A stretch of DNA of 64,000 bases from positions 122,128,375 to 122,192,374 of the forward strand of contig CM034546.1 in assembly GCA_020055645.1 (NCBI GenBank), in the 5' to 3' direction. This DNA is from Tomocerus qinae. Taxonomy: Eukaryota > Arthropoda > Collembola > Entomobryomorpha > Tomoceridae. The notes under the pieces are model-generated. The model worked only from the letters and a program-made list of their open reading frames with translations, did not search any database and was not told where the DNA came from. Below are positions 36,701 through 49,000 of the stretch, in pieces. The translations under genes were made by a program, and so were the position numbers. Position 1 is the first letter of the stretch. Every line of letters starts with the position of its first letter.

Positions 36701-38189
36701 TGGAACGACGAATCCGTTCAAAAATCCCTTCCTCGACTGCCGTTACAACCGTAAGACAATTACAAAAGAATATATGTATTTGCTACATTTTTCTACCGCT
36801 TAAAAATATTATATGAAAGTATTTTAATATATACAGATACTAAATAGATTTCTTCTTCTGCATTGAAATTCAGTATTATAATATTATTTATTTCAGTTAC
36901 ACCGTATCAACAATTGTACCAACTTGCCAGAGGCGGTTGAATTGGCAGCATTAGCAATAAATTTGGCTGGAACGAAAAAGTGTTGTGCAGCACTGTGCGA
37001 AAATGATGGTGTAGTTCAATTGTTTCAGAAATCTTACGAAAATGAAAATGAGTTGGTGATGAAAATCTTGAGAAATTTATCGGAGCAAAATTCATCTCAT
37101 ACATTCTTTCAAGATTTTACAGGAGATTTAGCAAATGCAATTGTGAATGCTAATTCAGATGAATTTATCATTGAATGTGTGGGAACACTTGCAAATCTTG
37201 ATCTCCCAAATCTAGATTTTTGTCGACTCATAAAAGAATTCCGGTTAATTGCTTGGATGAGGGATATTGCTACGAAATCCAACAATATGCAGTATCTTGC
37301 TGGTAACTAAAATTTAATAAAATTTGCTTCGATTTTCTTTTGAATCATTGAGGCGACATTAAAATAAAATTATTCCTATTGCTAATTAGTTTTTTTGTAT
37401 TTTAGGTGAAGACAATATTAAACATCGTCGTATTCTTCTGGAAATAATAGTGTTGATCGGTACATATGCAGGAGATCCAGACTGTGCTACTTTATTTGTT
37501 CGAGAAGGTATTGTGGATATTCTACTGAATTTATTTCTCAAATGGGGCAACGACACAGAATTAAGTCTACAAATCCTGTACGTATTCTACAAACTAAGTA
37601 AACATAAACATTCACGTAGCTACATATTGGAAAAAACAAAAATCCCTGAAATGATGATGGAACTTATACGAGAAGGTCAAAAACGAATCAGAGATCTTTG
37701 CGAAGGAACATTGGATCAATTAGGGGTACTTAAATTAATTACGCAGATAATAAATAAATGTTTTATCTAACTAATATTGTTTTGATTTTCTTCAAGGAAC
37801 ACAATGAAGCATGGAAAATGAAATCAAGGAAACATCGATTTCTGTCACACAATGAAGCATGGATTGAAATTATAGATAGAATGAAGGAGAATCCAGGGGA
37901 AGAGAATATGATGACGCTGAATGTGGAGAAGCCTCTTGAACTAACAAGAAGAGGATTCTCAGACTCTCAATCTGAAGCTTCTTATTCCCTTTCTGAAGAT
38001 ATGGGTTCAGAGTCGGACAGTGAAGTGTCTCATAGAGATGAAGAAGATAATAAATCAACAAGTACAGAAAGCGAAGCCAAATGTATCTTTGATCATTTTC
38101 AACATCAGTATGAACAAGAAATGGAGGCCAAGGAACGATGGGAATACGGCATCAGTGATGAGGATGATGATTTTATCAATTCTAGCTGA
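33702..38189 (+). CDS. KIFAP3: Kinesin-associated protein 3 (KAP3), kinesin-2 accessory subunit
   Basis: Nine exons: 33702-33745, 33902-34043, 34152-34551, 34631-34954, 35033-35377, 36650-36750, 36897-37302, 37406-37725, 37797-38189. These give 824 residues (human about 790). KAP3 links heterotrimeric kinesin-2 motors to cargo, notably in intraflagellar transport. Seen: near the N-terminus the region MSRIDKYVELLYEELSDK matches the family's MDKIDEYIELLYEDIPDK block. Armadillo-type helical repeats run through the middle (ETALNALFRTLRED, GENAILHHEIHRRGILELL, RLLFNLTFDHKMRYKMIKLGLL, ECVGTLANLDLPNLD, LQILYVFYKLS). The family's late W-rich segment is kept (HNEAWKMKSRKHRFLSHNEAW). The last about 80 residues are acidic and unlike vertebrate KAP3's glycine/tyrosine-rich tail. 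Every junction is GT-AG and in phase. Intron 5 contains a large foldback element. Confidence 0.93.
35408..36600. mobile_element. 1.2-kb foldback element in KAP3 intron 5
   Basis: Arms of about 450 bp (roughly 35408-35855 and 36150-36600) are near-perfect reverse complements, for example ttaccccttggggtagtaac inside and gggcgggcaagtacttactgg near the loop. The loop is about 290 bp. The outer ends read CTGTTG...CAACAG and are flanked by TA on both sides, consistent with a TA target duplication (Tc1/mariner-like MITE or foldback element). No transposase frame is inside. Few mismatches between arms imply recent origin or arm homogenisation. The transcript would fold into a very long intronic hairpin. 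Confidence 0.9.
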
Positions 38190-39229
38190 ATTTATTACGA
38201 CACTTTCCAGTTTTTTCTAAGAAGCATCTTTTTTTAATTTAAAATTTAGCAATACTACAATTTAAGAGCACGAACTAAAATAATTTGACTACAAGGAATA
38301 TTTACACGCCACTTTAAGAAAGAAATTGTAGACACAAAACTTGGCTTTTAACTTAGGGTGATAAAGACATTATGCAAACAGTGAGAAAATCGACTGATTA
38401 GAAATCATGCCGTTAAAGGCTGACATTTCGGCACTTCGACTAAGGTTAAATTGCCTCACTGCAGACCTAATGACCCGACCAATACTACAAAAACAAGAGT
38501 AAAGTTCATTTTTTGTCCTTCTAGAAAATCTCCTTATTGACTTAATATAAGTCTTGTATAGCAATCATATAAAAGCTCATATGCAAACGAATATAAATAT
38601 ACCATCCATGTAATCACGCAGAAAAAAACTTCCATTTGACTGACACAATTAGTTGCAATTAGTAATTATAGTGCCTTCAATTGCCTTTTACTGTCTCTTC
38701 TGTAATTATGGTAATTATATAAGTTTTCTTCTAAAAATCGACTCGAATACATTGCCACATTATATTTAATTTACTAAATTAGTCTGTATAGATAGGAGTG
38801 AGAGAGTATCAATAAGTAATGAACCGTAAACTATGTAATCGTAATTATAGCTCTAACAATTTTGTGCCTATTAACAAAATGTCATTGCATTGACACACTT
38901 TCTGCATTTGTAATTATCGTTGCGCAACAAGGTACAAGGTGCAATAAAAATAGATAAAAGTATAATTTGTATAAATTGGAAACTTAGATTTTGCTCGTTT
39001 CCTGTACATTCATTTTTTTCTGCTTAGCATTCCCATTGGTGTAGTTTTTATCTGGAAAAAGCGATCTATATACATACCATGAATAATAATAAGCACCAAT
39101 CCTTATATCATGTTGTATTTAGTAAGCCTCGAAGAAATAGCACTTACTATTCACAAATGAATGTTTAAAGCAAGGTATAGATATTTTGCTTATAGTAGTG
39201 TGCCCAATCAAGATTCCTCTAATGGTAAC
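38190..39229. other. KAP3 3' flank, gene-free
   Basis: No gene is seen. No AATAAA lies close to the KAP3 stop codon; the nearest clear one is far downstream (near 38942), so polyadenylation may use a variant signal. Confidence 0.5.
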
Positions 39230-39422
39230 AGGTTAGTCGAAGCGGTAGTTGGCAAGTTAAAAATTCACTTTTATCATATCTAAATTCCCCTGCCTGGAAC
39301 ACCATGGTAATAAGTCAGGTCCTATTATCCTATCCAAGCAGTGGAGGACAAATTATAGGATTTGTCCTCCAGAGGTGAAAAAAGTGAATTTTTAACTTGC
39401 CAACTCCCGCTTCGTCTAACCT
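39230..39422. mobile_element. Small MITE with 43-bp terminal inverted repeats
   Basis: The left end (aggttagtcgaagcggtagt onward) and right end (reverse complement aggttagacgaagcgggagt onward) match over about 43 bases with two or three mismatches, continuing through ttggcaagttaaaaattcac. The interior carries a second palindrome, ggaggacaaat...atttgtcctcc (39343-39371). No coding frame. Confidence 0.85.
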
Positions 39423-42400
39423 CTTAAGGGGGTCTCTATAGAAACCTTGGTGCCCAATATTGCATTCTTTTGTCATCTTACACTCTCTTATCCCATACAG
39501 ATGTGAGACTATTAGATTTTTGTCATTTAGATATAGAGCTATACAATTTTGGTAATAAAACAAAAACAAAGCCATTTTTATGCACCAAAAAATTATCCTT
39601 TGTTCATTTGTTTACCCCCTGGAGTCACTGTAAGTGCTGATGTTTTTTTCTCCTATTAATAAAAGTTTTAATTCTAAATTGGAATAGCAGATTTATGAGT
39701 TTTATGAACTGCCAGTTTTATTTGATATTCTACAAAGGGCGAGTAGTGAACTCATATTATTTTCTACATAATAATAGCAAAGTGTAGTAAATCTAGTAAA
39801 TGCGACTAAAGTTCGTGAGCTAAATAAAAAGCTGAGCAATGAATTGCACATGAATAAGTAAATTTTGTATTGTGATGCGATTCTGATAGTAGAAGTAGAA
39901 AGACGTAATAGAAAGACATACTAAAATCTACGTCTCTGATTCAGGTACAATACGCCCGATTTTTAGAGTAGACGCAATCGATATGAGTATTTTAGGTGTT
40001 CTACATGTTTTATTTGCATTTTACTCAGAATAGAAAAATGTAGGAGAATTTTCAATTTGACGGGTTTAAATCTGTACTCTCAAATATTTGCATTAGTGTT
40101 CTTTGATCAGCGATTCCATTACATTTGATTGAACTGCCGAGTTTGAATTCAATTATTTAGAGGAAAATAAAGAAAAAATCAAAAGAGTACAAAAGACTCG
40201 CTCAGTATTGCTTTTTGATGAGAACGTGTTGGGTGGACAGAAAAGATCCTATCGAAGGACACGAGAATAAATTAGTTGAGAAATCGATTAAATCTATTGT
40301 CTGTGTCAAAGGTGGCATTTGCTTTCATTTCCATACAGCTACTACTGTAGACAGTATGTATATCATTTGCGTCAACATGAATACCCTTTGTTTCCCATTT
40401 GTAATGATAATGGACACTAACATCATCCTTTTCCCTCTGTCTGACTACTGAGTGACACTAAAGAAATAAGTTGATAAGTATATAGATATTATTATAATAT
40501 AAAAGTATATGTGGTTAAAGTACTTTTAAATACACGTATATAGTATACTATATGTATTTTACATATAAAACGTTATTCATTGGTGTTGTAATAGCTGTAG
40601 ATTGTTTTCACACTTTTAACGCATGTAGATCTGCATCAAACAAGTTTAGTCCAATTTTTCGTAGACATTTGTATGCAAAGTTTGCATTGATTTTCCCGAC
40701 ATTTCCTTTGAAAGTTCTAAGGATAACGGTTAATGAGATTCCATTGGCTAAAAGCTAAGATTTGAGTAAAGTTGAGCAAGCATCAGTAATTTCATGTTCA
40801 ATCGTCACTCATGAGAGAACATTACATTCTAAACAATAGTCATTGTCTACAACATAGTCTAACATACTATACGCTTTTATTACTCTACATTGACCTTCAT
40901 CCGGACATATACTCGAAAAATTATTTGGATTGTCATATCTGAGTCAAATAAATACAAAGCTTCTGTTCGTTTCTATTTCCGTTTAATTTCGTATTTATCT
41001 ATGTACAATGCTTCACTACTTTATGTATATTTCTCTCTCATCTCTTTAACCAACCGCCCCCGGTTTGTGTAGGGCCCTTTTCTTTCTCGGAATTGGATGG
41101 TTAGCAAATATTTTATCAAATCACTCCACAATGAATTTGTAATTTGCATTACAACTCATGCAAAAGTAAAGACTGTATTGTTCCAACTACAAGAAGTAAT
41201 AATCTTTATAATCAAGAGTGTTTCACTGCCGGCGGCCAAGATATTCTCTCCAGAGAGATGCATGCATCTATTTAAGTACAATCTACCAAATTAATGTAGT
41301 AATGCTATCAGGGTTTGTTAAATCGACTTCATATGAAATCTAAATTTACTTTTAGGCAATATTCTGCCAGTACTAATCAGATCCATATGAGCTGCACCAA
41401 CTACGCAGTTTTGTAAATGTTAAAGCTAAGGGATTGGGGCAAGTTGGTATTATCAAAAGTGCAATGTTTATTTGATCCTAAAGTAAGTTGGAAGTACCAT
41501 ATTTACTTGGAAGTATTGTAATAATATTTGTCTTTTAATTATTATACTTCAGCAATTTATCTCTGGGCTGAAAAACCTTTCTCGGAAAATAACTGGGTTG
41601 AAAAATGAGTTACAGAAGTGGTTGTTTTCATGTTTGACAATATCCTGGCTTTCATCTTTGCGTCATGTCCTCTTGTTTGTTCAAAATTTAAAAAGCTGGT
41701 AATGTTTCGAGGATCTATATTTTTGAAGAAGCTAGCGCAATATCAAATTGTTTACTACATTCTATAAAAACCGAATATGCATTTAATGAGGATGTTTTTG
41801 TCAGTAGATAGTATAAAATATATGTTTATCATTGTAGTTCTTCTCTACAGGTATGAAGAAAAGAATTGAAACGCAATAAATTTTGAAAAGGTTGAGTGAG
41901 GTGAGTAAGGTTAAAAGTGATGTCGTAATGTAAAAGGCTTTATTGTACTTTGCCATTGAAACTCAATAAAATAAAACAAGTTTCTTGGAGAGGATATGGC
42001 TTCAGAACATTAACAAATATAAGTCATATTCCAGTAAGATATATTAGAACTGTTTTCCACAATTCCTAACTAAGCAGGAAAGAGAGGAAAGAAAATGGAA
42101 TTAAATATTAAGTATGTAGTCGTCGGGAATAATGAAAAGAGTTGCGAGAAGTAAGACGTTCACTAGCATTTTACTGAAAAACAAACAAGTCCTGCTTAAA
42201 GTATACATTAATTCCATAGTTTTCAAGAAACGTAGACTAGCTGGAATTTTCTTCTTCGTCTTCGCGTTTGTTATTAAATAAGTGTTTCCTTTTTGTGCGA
42301 GAATGATTGTAGACAATAGGATGTATTAAGGGGAGGGGGGAAATATCCCACTCACAAATTCCAAGAAAAGGGAAAATATTTTCTGAAAATAACTTTCGCG

Positions 42401-45400
42401 CTTCAACCGATGATATCATTTTTAAGCCATTTTTGTCACATTTTCTACATAACGAGCTCAAATTGATCTCCTAATGTCTATATGACGTCCTTGCCCACTC
42501 CGAAATCGAATTCCAAATACGTTACTGAATGTAGGTATATCTAGTGCTAGTGATACACTTCCACAGACATGAGAAAACAGAAGTCGCATGAATATTTAAT
42601 ATTTAAAATGGGACCATCATCTTTCCTTTCCATTTCTTTTGAGTGAGCTTAAAAACTACTGATATACTTTACATTATTATATTTGTATTGAAATCTAATA
42701 TCATTTCCAACCATCTCAAGCTAATACAAAAATGTCATTCCTTACAAATATTGTATTTCATACTCCTGCTGTGGTATTTACCATCAGGTGGTCAGGCTAT
42801 AAATAAAATTAATGTAGATTTGAAATATGTTTATCATTCTTCGGAATCTTCCTGACAAGAAAACACTTTTGGATTTAACAACATACATCAATGAGAGGTT
42901 AGAGGTCAGACTTACACTAAAAAAACTATTCAGAAGTTAATATTTGAAGTATTCCTTCCTTTATTAATTTTTGCGGGTTTATTTTGGTTTAGGCAAGTAT
43001 CTATAGTAAGGTACAGTACATAAATATACAAAACGGCGTACACTAGAGTAAAGTTTCAAACAAAATTAAATGATCAAAGTAAATTTTCTATTTCAAGTTC
43101 TCCTTTCTCTCTAAACGAAATAAAATGAAACACGCGTGCCTCTGTTAGCCTTAGTGGTGTACTGACACTGTGAACTCATTACTCACTCTCAACAATGTTT
43201 TATAATGATCTTTCTCATTTACCTGGGGTAAATGGAGAAAGTTATGAGCACGAGGCGTTATATTTTATCGCAAGACTTGACATCAACTACTTTGAAGGTA
43301 CCTAATGTAAAAGCAAAGTATTGGATATCAGTATTAGAAGTAATACTGCTGATGTAACTAGATTATGGGCAAACAAACTCTGCGTTGACTGACATTAGAC
43401 GTAAGTCGAGTGACTGCAGCTCAAAAGTCAATCTCCTTTGCGTAATTAATACACACTGACAACGCATACATACCTTCCAACGTTTGCTCACACTCTGTTT
43501 GTCCTAGAGCACTAGAGCAGTCAATGCTTCCAAATTATTCCAGCCATTGAATTCCCTAACTCGTTATGTAACACTTAATAATGATAGTGCAGCGGTACAA
43601 ATGACATGTTATTTGGCTAGGAGTCAATTGCCAAATTAAATACTGTGAACTGCCTTTCCCCGTGATAATGCTAGATGTGTACTACTAGCAATAGCAAAAG
43701 CTTTCACTTTTCTCATATCCACCATGTATGTAAACTATTTATTCTTTCTACTGGATTTTGTAATTATAAATCCTTTGTATGTCATCCGCGAGCAAAGTCC
43801 GGTCTGCTTCATCCGGTTATTGAGCTTATAATAGTATTATACTACTCGAACGCATGATGTGTAATGTGTGGCACCAAAATACTAATGAGTTCCGAAACAT
43901 ATTAAATAACCCTAGGCATTTTCAGATGCTTATCAGGCTGCTAATTATAAAGGATTACATAAAAATAATCCTCTGATGCGATTTCATTTTTAGCTCAAAA
44001 ATATTTATGACTTCACATGACTGGATATCACTTTATCGCAAGAGTCAATCAAAATACCACACAAAAAGTGAAAGTTAAAATTCGTGGAAGAAGTAAGTAT
44101 AAATTCTATGATTTACAGATAAAAAAGAAAACTACTGAACGAACTGCTTTTCTTTAAAAATTATACCACCATAAAAATTAATGATTTTCCAGTATAAAAG
44201 TCACTAAATATATCCCAATTACCTGCAAAATAAATGCTAAGGTTCAAATGGCTAAATATATCTCAAATAATTATTTTGTAAATACAAAGGCTACATTTAT
44301 TTACTAATATATACTTTTGTTATATATAATACATACACATTACTTACCACGCATAGCTATAGACACTTGGGTGAGTAACCTCCTTCCCCGGGCTAGACAG
44401 ACAATAAAAACAACTCGGAAACCAAGCTGCCAGATTAGATCTCATTTAATGGAGATAATTTGGCTTGACGAAATATTAATGAAATACAAGAGGATTGCTT
44501 GTCATTGTTGCAGCCGAGATGCCATTCCATCAATCTTGATTTTATGAATATTCAGATCCGTCTGAAATATTTACACAAGTGTATTGTCCTCTGCAGAAAT
44601 GAAAATTGTGGCATCTTAAAGTATTTTATAGTGTCTGACAGCTTTTAGTGAATCTATTAATGTTTGCTGGGAGGAAATAATATTTTGCAAACTGAATTAC
44701 AAATGGGAAGAACTTTCATAATTCAATAATGATATTGTTTTTAGGTCTTGTGTGGGATTGAATGCCAGGTGCTTTTGAATGTGTTCTAAACATAGGGATA
44801 TCAAACACAATGAAAGCGAACATCAAACGTATAAAACAATAGGAACATCAAACCTAAGTATTTCATGAAACACAATAAGGCTGACAGTGAGAGAAGGTAA
44901 GGATGTTCATGTACATGAAAGGAAGATAATTAATAAATTGAATGACATTTCCAATCTAATTTACTATTTATTAGTCCCCTTAACATAACTAGGCGTGCAT
45001 GTACAATACAATTCAAAAATAACGAAATAATAATGGCATACTTCATACTTAGAGTTTAGATGAAAATACATAATGTGTAGTATACCTATATAGTAATTTT
45101 ATTAAAATTTATGCTAATAAATTAAATTATGTTTTAAAGGACGCGTTTGAAGTGCAAATACAGCTCAACTATATACCAATATGCATTACTCTAGTTATAT
45201 AAAATCAGATATTTAGATCAAGGTCATAAGCAATCAAGCAAACAATTTCGTATTAGTATAAGTAACAATTGCTCTTAAGCATTTCCTGAAAAGTTTGAAA
45301 CTTGCAAGTTACAAACAACAAAAGATTATAGTTGTTAAATATTCACAAGGATAGAGATTTCGATACAGTCAAAATTGTGTCCACAACCAGAGGCAAAATG

Positions 45401-45533
45401 AAAAAGTACGAGAAAGTGAATTTGAAGTGATGAAGTGTGCTTAATATACTATGATGACTAAATACACCTGTCAAGATTTTTTAGAGGATCAAAGTTATTA
45501 ACTGTTGACTGAACAAAATCTGAATAAAAAGCT
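39423..45533. other. Gene-poor intergenic region
   Basis: About 6 kb with only short chance frames on both strands. No exon series, RNA gene or bounded repeat was recognised. Confidence 0.5.
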
Positions 45534-45542
45534 ACATCCACC

Positions 45543-45790
45543 AGTACCGTATTTAGAAGTCGATTTCGGAGGGGGCAATGATATCATAGGACGATATATA
45601 TTAGGCATATTCGCGCGAAGCGCGAAAAATTTTGGTTTCTTTTGTCTAAAATGAGCCAAAAATAACCTAAAAATTGCATAAAATCGCGCGAAGCGCGAAA
45701 ATTTTTGTTATTTTGAGAAAAATTTCCCTTTTTCTTGGATTTCGGGGGGAGGGCATTTGCCCCCAATGCCCCCCCCTCAATACAGCCTTG
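45543..45790 (+). mobile_element. Short interspersed element with CGCGCGAAGCGCG motifs, 9-bp flanking repeats
   Basis: The segment begins agtaccgtatttagaagtcg and ends ctcaatacagccttg. It is flanked by direct copies of ACATCCACC at 45534-45542 and 45791-45799, a likely 9-bp target-site duplication. Inside, cgcgcgaagcgcg occurs twice, and C- and G-rich tracts lie near both ends. An inverted pair is formed by ggagggggcaat near the left end and attgcccccc-like sequence near the right end. No coding potential. Confidence 0.7.
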
Positions 45791-45799
45791 ACATCCACC

Positions 45800-46007
45800 T
45801 AAGAACGTATTGAGGGGGGATTAACAGGCTGAAGCCCTCCGCCTGGAAAAGAAATGGTTTTCTCAAAGTAGCAAAGCGCTCCGCGCGATTTTTTGAAATT
45901 TTTAGCCCATTTTCTGACTCATTTACGTCAAAATGCCAAAAATATAGTGAAAATGCCTACATGCAATTTTAGCCCTCCCCGAAATTCAGTTCTTTATACT
46001 GTGCTTG
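45800..46007 (-). mobile_element. Related element in opposite orientation, sharing the same flank motif
   Basis: This adjacent segment starts with gtattgagggggg-type sequence, the reverse complement of the neighbour's right end (ccccccctcaata). It contains gcgctccgcgcgatttttt, the counterpart of the neighbour's CGCG motif, and runs to cagttctttatactgtgctt. It is followed by a third CATCCACCTA at 46008-46017. Left and right flanks are therefore also direct repeats of catccaccta. Confidence 0.6.
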
Positions 46008-46017
46008 CATCCACCTA

Positions 46018-49000
46018 CACGACAGTTTTGAACAGAGTAAGTAAACAGGATTTGTTTTCTACGTCGCAACTACGAATACCAAAAGTATTGTTAAAACACA
46101 AACAAATCAGCTTATCAAACAGATACATAATGAGGAAGTGTGTCGAAGAAGACTCAAATCTGAGTTGTGTAAGTATAATTCATCAGAGATAGAGCCATAT
46201 TTCCATAATAAATATAAACCAATCAGTTCATGTATAAATTTACCTTTGCCTCCTTCAGACTAATATGAACATTTTGTCATTGTGCTTAAGATTTCCATAT
46301 CCAGTTCAAAATCTCCATAATCACTTAGAATAGGCCTTATTTCCCCAATCAGTCTATATTTGATACTATTATTCTCCTTCTATAGATAGTTACTTATGAA
46401 GTCAGTCTAGTGCAAATTCTTTGAAAGATGCAGACAGACTTTATTTTGATCATCACTATAATCACGGCTGACTTAGAGTGAACGAACAAATAATAAGCTG
46501 AGCATCCATCCTCTTCGTGTTTTCAAGTCAAGTCGTGAAATCAACGCAATTCACTCAAAGATCTCTTAAACCGGAATGAGCTTTTAACGAAATACTTATT
46601 TAGAAAAGGCCAAAGGTAGCTTGAAGGCTAAAAGTCTTTGATATGGATAAAAAAGGAAAGAATTCATCTACTTGCGAAAGCAAAGTAACGACAAAGCACC
46701 CAAAGACATTGTCACATATAAAATTCTTTTAATGATTCAGAAATCAATAAAATGTAGCTCGATGTCAGATGTGAACTAACTCTTACCACCTGTGGGCTTT
46801 TACTGTAATGATACATATAGGTATTCTTCACATGTGTGCATGCGGCCAATGTCAAACTGTAATTTTAATAGGTTCACGGAAATCTTTGGAATTATCACAC
46901 TAAATAGTGAATAATTTTATTAAATATAATAAATGTCCTTGCTTTATATCAATTTCAACATAATTGATACATTTGCAATGTAAATTTTGCATTGACAAGT
47001 AAATATATTCATAGCATTTACATAGTTTGTTTATAACGTACATCTCAGGAGTTGTGAAAATATAATGTTTGCTTAACTTTGCCCTTTGGTTGAAATGTGA
47101 ATCGTATCTATTCCAAAGTGTCGACTGAAGCAAGAAACAGTCAATCACTTGCCTTTGATAATATGCATATGCAAAGGTTAACTCTCATAGCACACTCCAT
47201 TTGCATTTCAACCGAAGCACTTATTCAAACTCAACGACCAATGAACACTCAAAACATCAAGATCTTCTGGAAACCCTTTTATTATTACATATTATGCTTT
47301 CCATCATCATGTTCCTTCAATTCTCCACAATGAACATGACTTTTGCATTAATGCAATTTCGTTTGTGCTCAATTCAAGCAGAAGAGCCACTAGAATAGAA
47401 ATCATATGCATATCTGCATGTAAGCACTCAAAAGTCAAAAGGTATTCTTGCTAAATGTTGTATAATATTGATACCTTGTACGTAGTACATTAAAAAAGCA
47501 ATATTTACATATTTTGGAATTTTAATTAAAACGAAACATTCGGTTTGTTTACAGAAATCTGCAATCTAACTCTGGCACTGCTTAAACTGGCCATGCAACT
47601 TTATCTTAAATGCTAAGTCATTGAGATTGACGATACGTTTTTTATAACTAACAGTTGGTTCTGCATTATGACATTTATATGACAAGGCTTCTGGCATAGG
47701 ATTACATGGCAAGGCTATGTGAATGTTTTTGGATGGACAGATTCTTATCTTTCTAGTGAAGACTTTTAAATACATGCAAAATAGGAAGGCTGAAATTGGC
47801 GTGCAAATACGGACTGACATGGTTGCTTTTGTCTCACTGATCATTATGTATGGATATTGCTTTAAAATACTTAGAAAGAACAGCTCAAAGATGAGTTTCG
47901 TAAGGAAAGCGTTGTTTGTCAAATATTTGTCCCTTATCAATCATCGTTATCAAATTGTACCGTCTATTAGTCTCAATTTCAATTGCTGCTCCTCGTTCTC
48001 ACGCATTTTGATCGTCTCGTCTTCATGCTTCGTTATATTTTGCTTATCTCCATGTTCTTCATCACTCCTATTAATTATACGTGCTTATGGTACGTTTTTC
48101 TAAACAGCTAAGCTACTATATAACTTAGTAGTAAATTGAAGTATGAAGTTTTATTAATCTATATAAGTTGCACTATACTTTGCATGCTGCTTTCCCATTA
48201 TCATTCATTTGCCTACTGTAAAACACCACTTACTACCAACTCAACTTTTTTCTATGCATCAAGTGTTTCAGGATTTGTTTTAAATATTGATATACATAAG
48301 AATAGTGCAATGCAAGCTATTTACTTCTATCGCTTCGCTACAACTTATATCAGCTATACTAGTGCTACTACTACTCAACTACATATACTATATACGCCAT
48401 TATTCTTGTACCTACCTCCTCCTCGTCTACTATAGTAAACAAAATCGTACTCGCATTTCATTTCATTTCTGCATGTTTACAAAACAAAGAAATAAATGAC
48501 CTTGTTGCTCTTACTCTTAGAATGATAATAACAGGGTATACATAGAAAATTTAGATAAGAACTGGCGGAAAAGTCTAGACTAGACACAAATTAACTCAAA
48601 CGTATCACTCAATTTTAAAAGTTGGATTAAATTGTTGTTATTCTCAAACTCTTTGTTTTATCTTCCGAAAATATATTGCTGACATGTACACTTTTGACAT
48701 GTACATTTAGCTAAGAAAAATATGCCGGTTATTTTAAAGTTAAAAACAGTAGAGCAGTCAATTTTAAAAAAACTTTTAGTTAACTTTACTTGATCAGAAA
48801 ATCATCTCAATACGATTAGAATATAAAATAAGAAACACAAAATATTCAGCCAAGTGCCAAAACGTATGGCTTTGGAACCGAAACAATAAAATGATTGAAC
48901 ATCTGCCTACCGTGAATGTGAACCGTTTCATTGAGAGAAATAAACCGAGTCTCAATGCTTTGCCCTGAAAACTGAATAATTATTCCGGAATACCTATAGT

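Noticed and set aside
47566-48103. Opposing frames of about 125 codons
   Set aside because: Overlapping on both strands, no recognisable domain, hydrophobic composition expected from AT-rich sequence.
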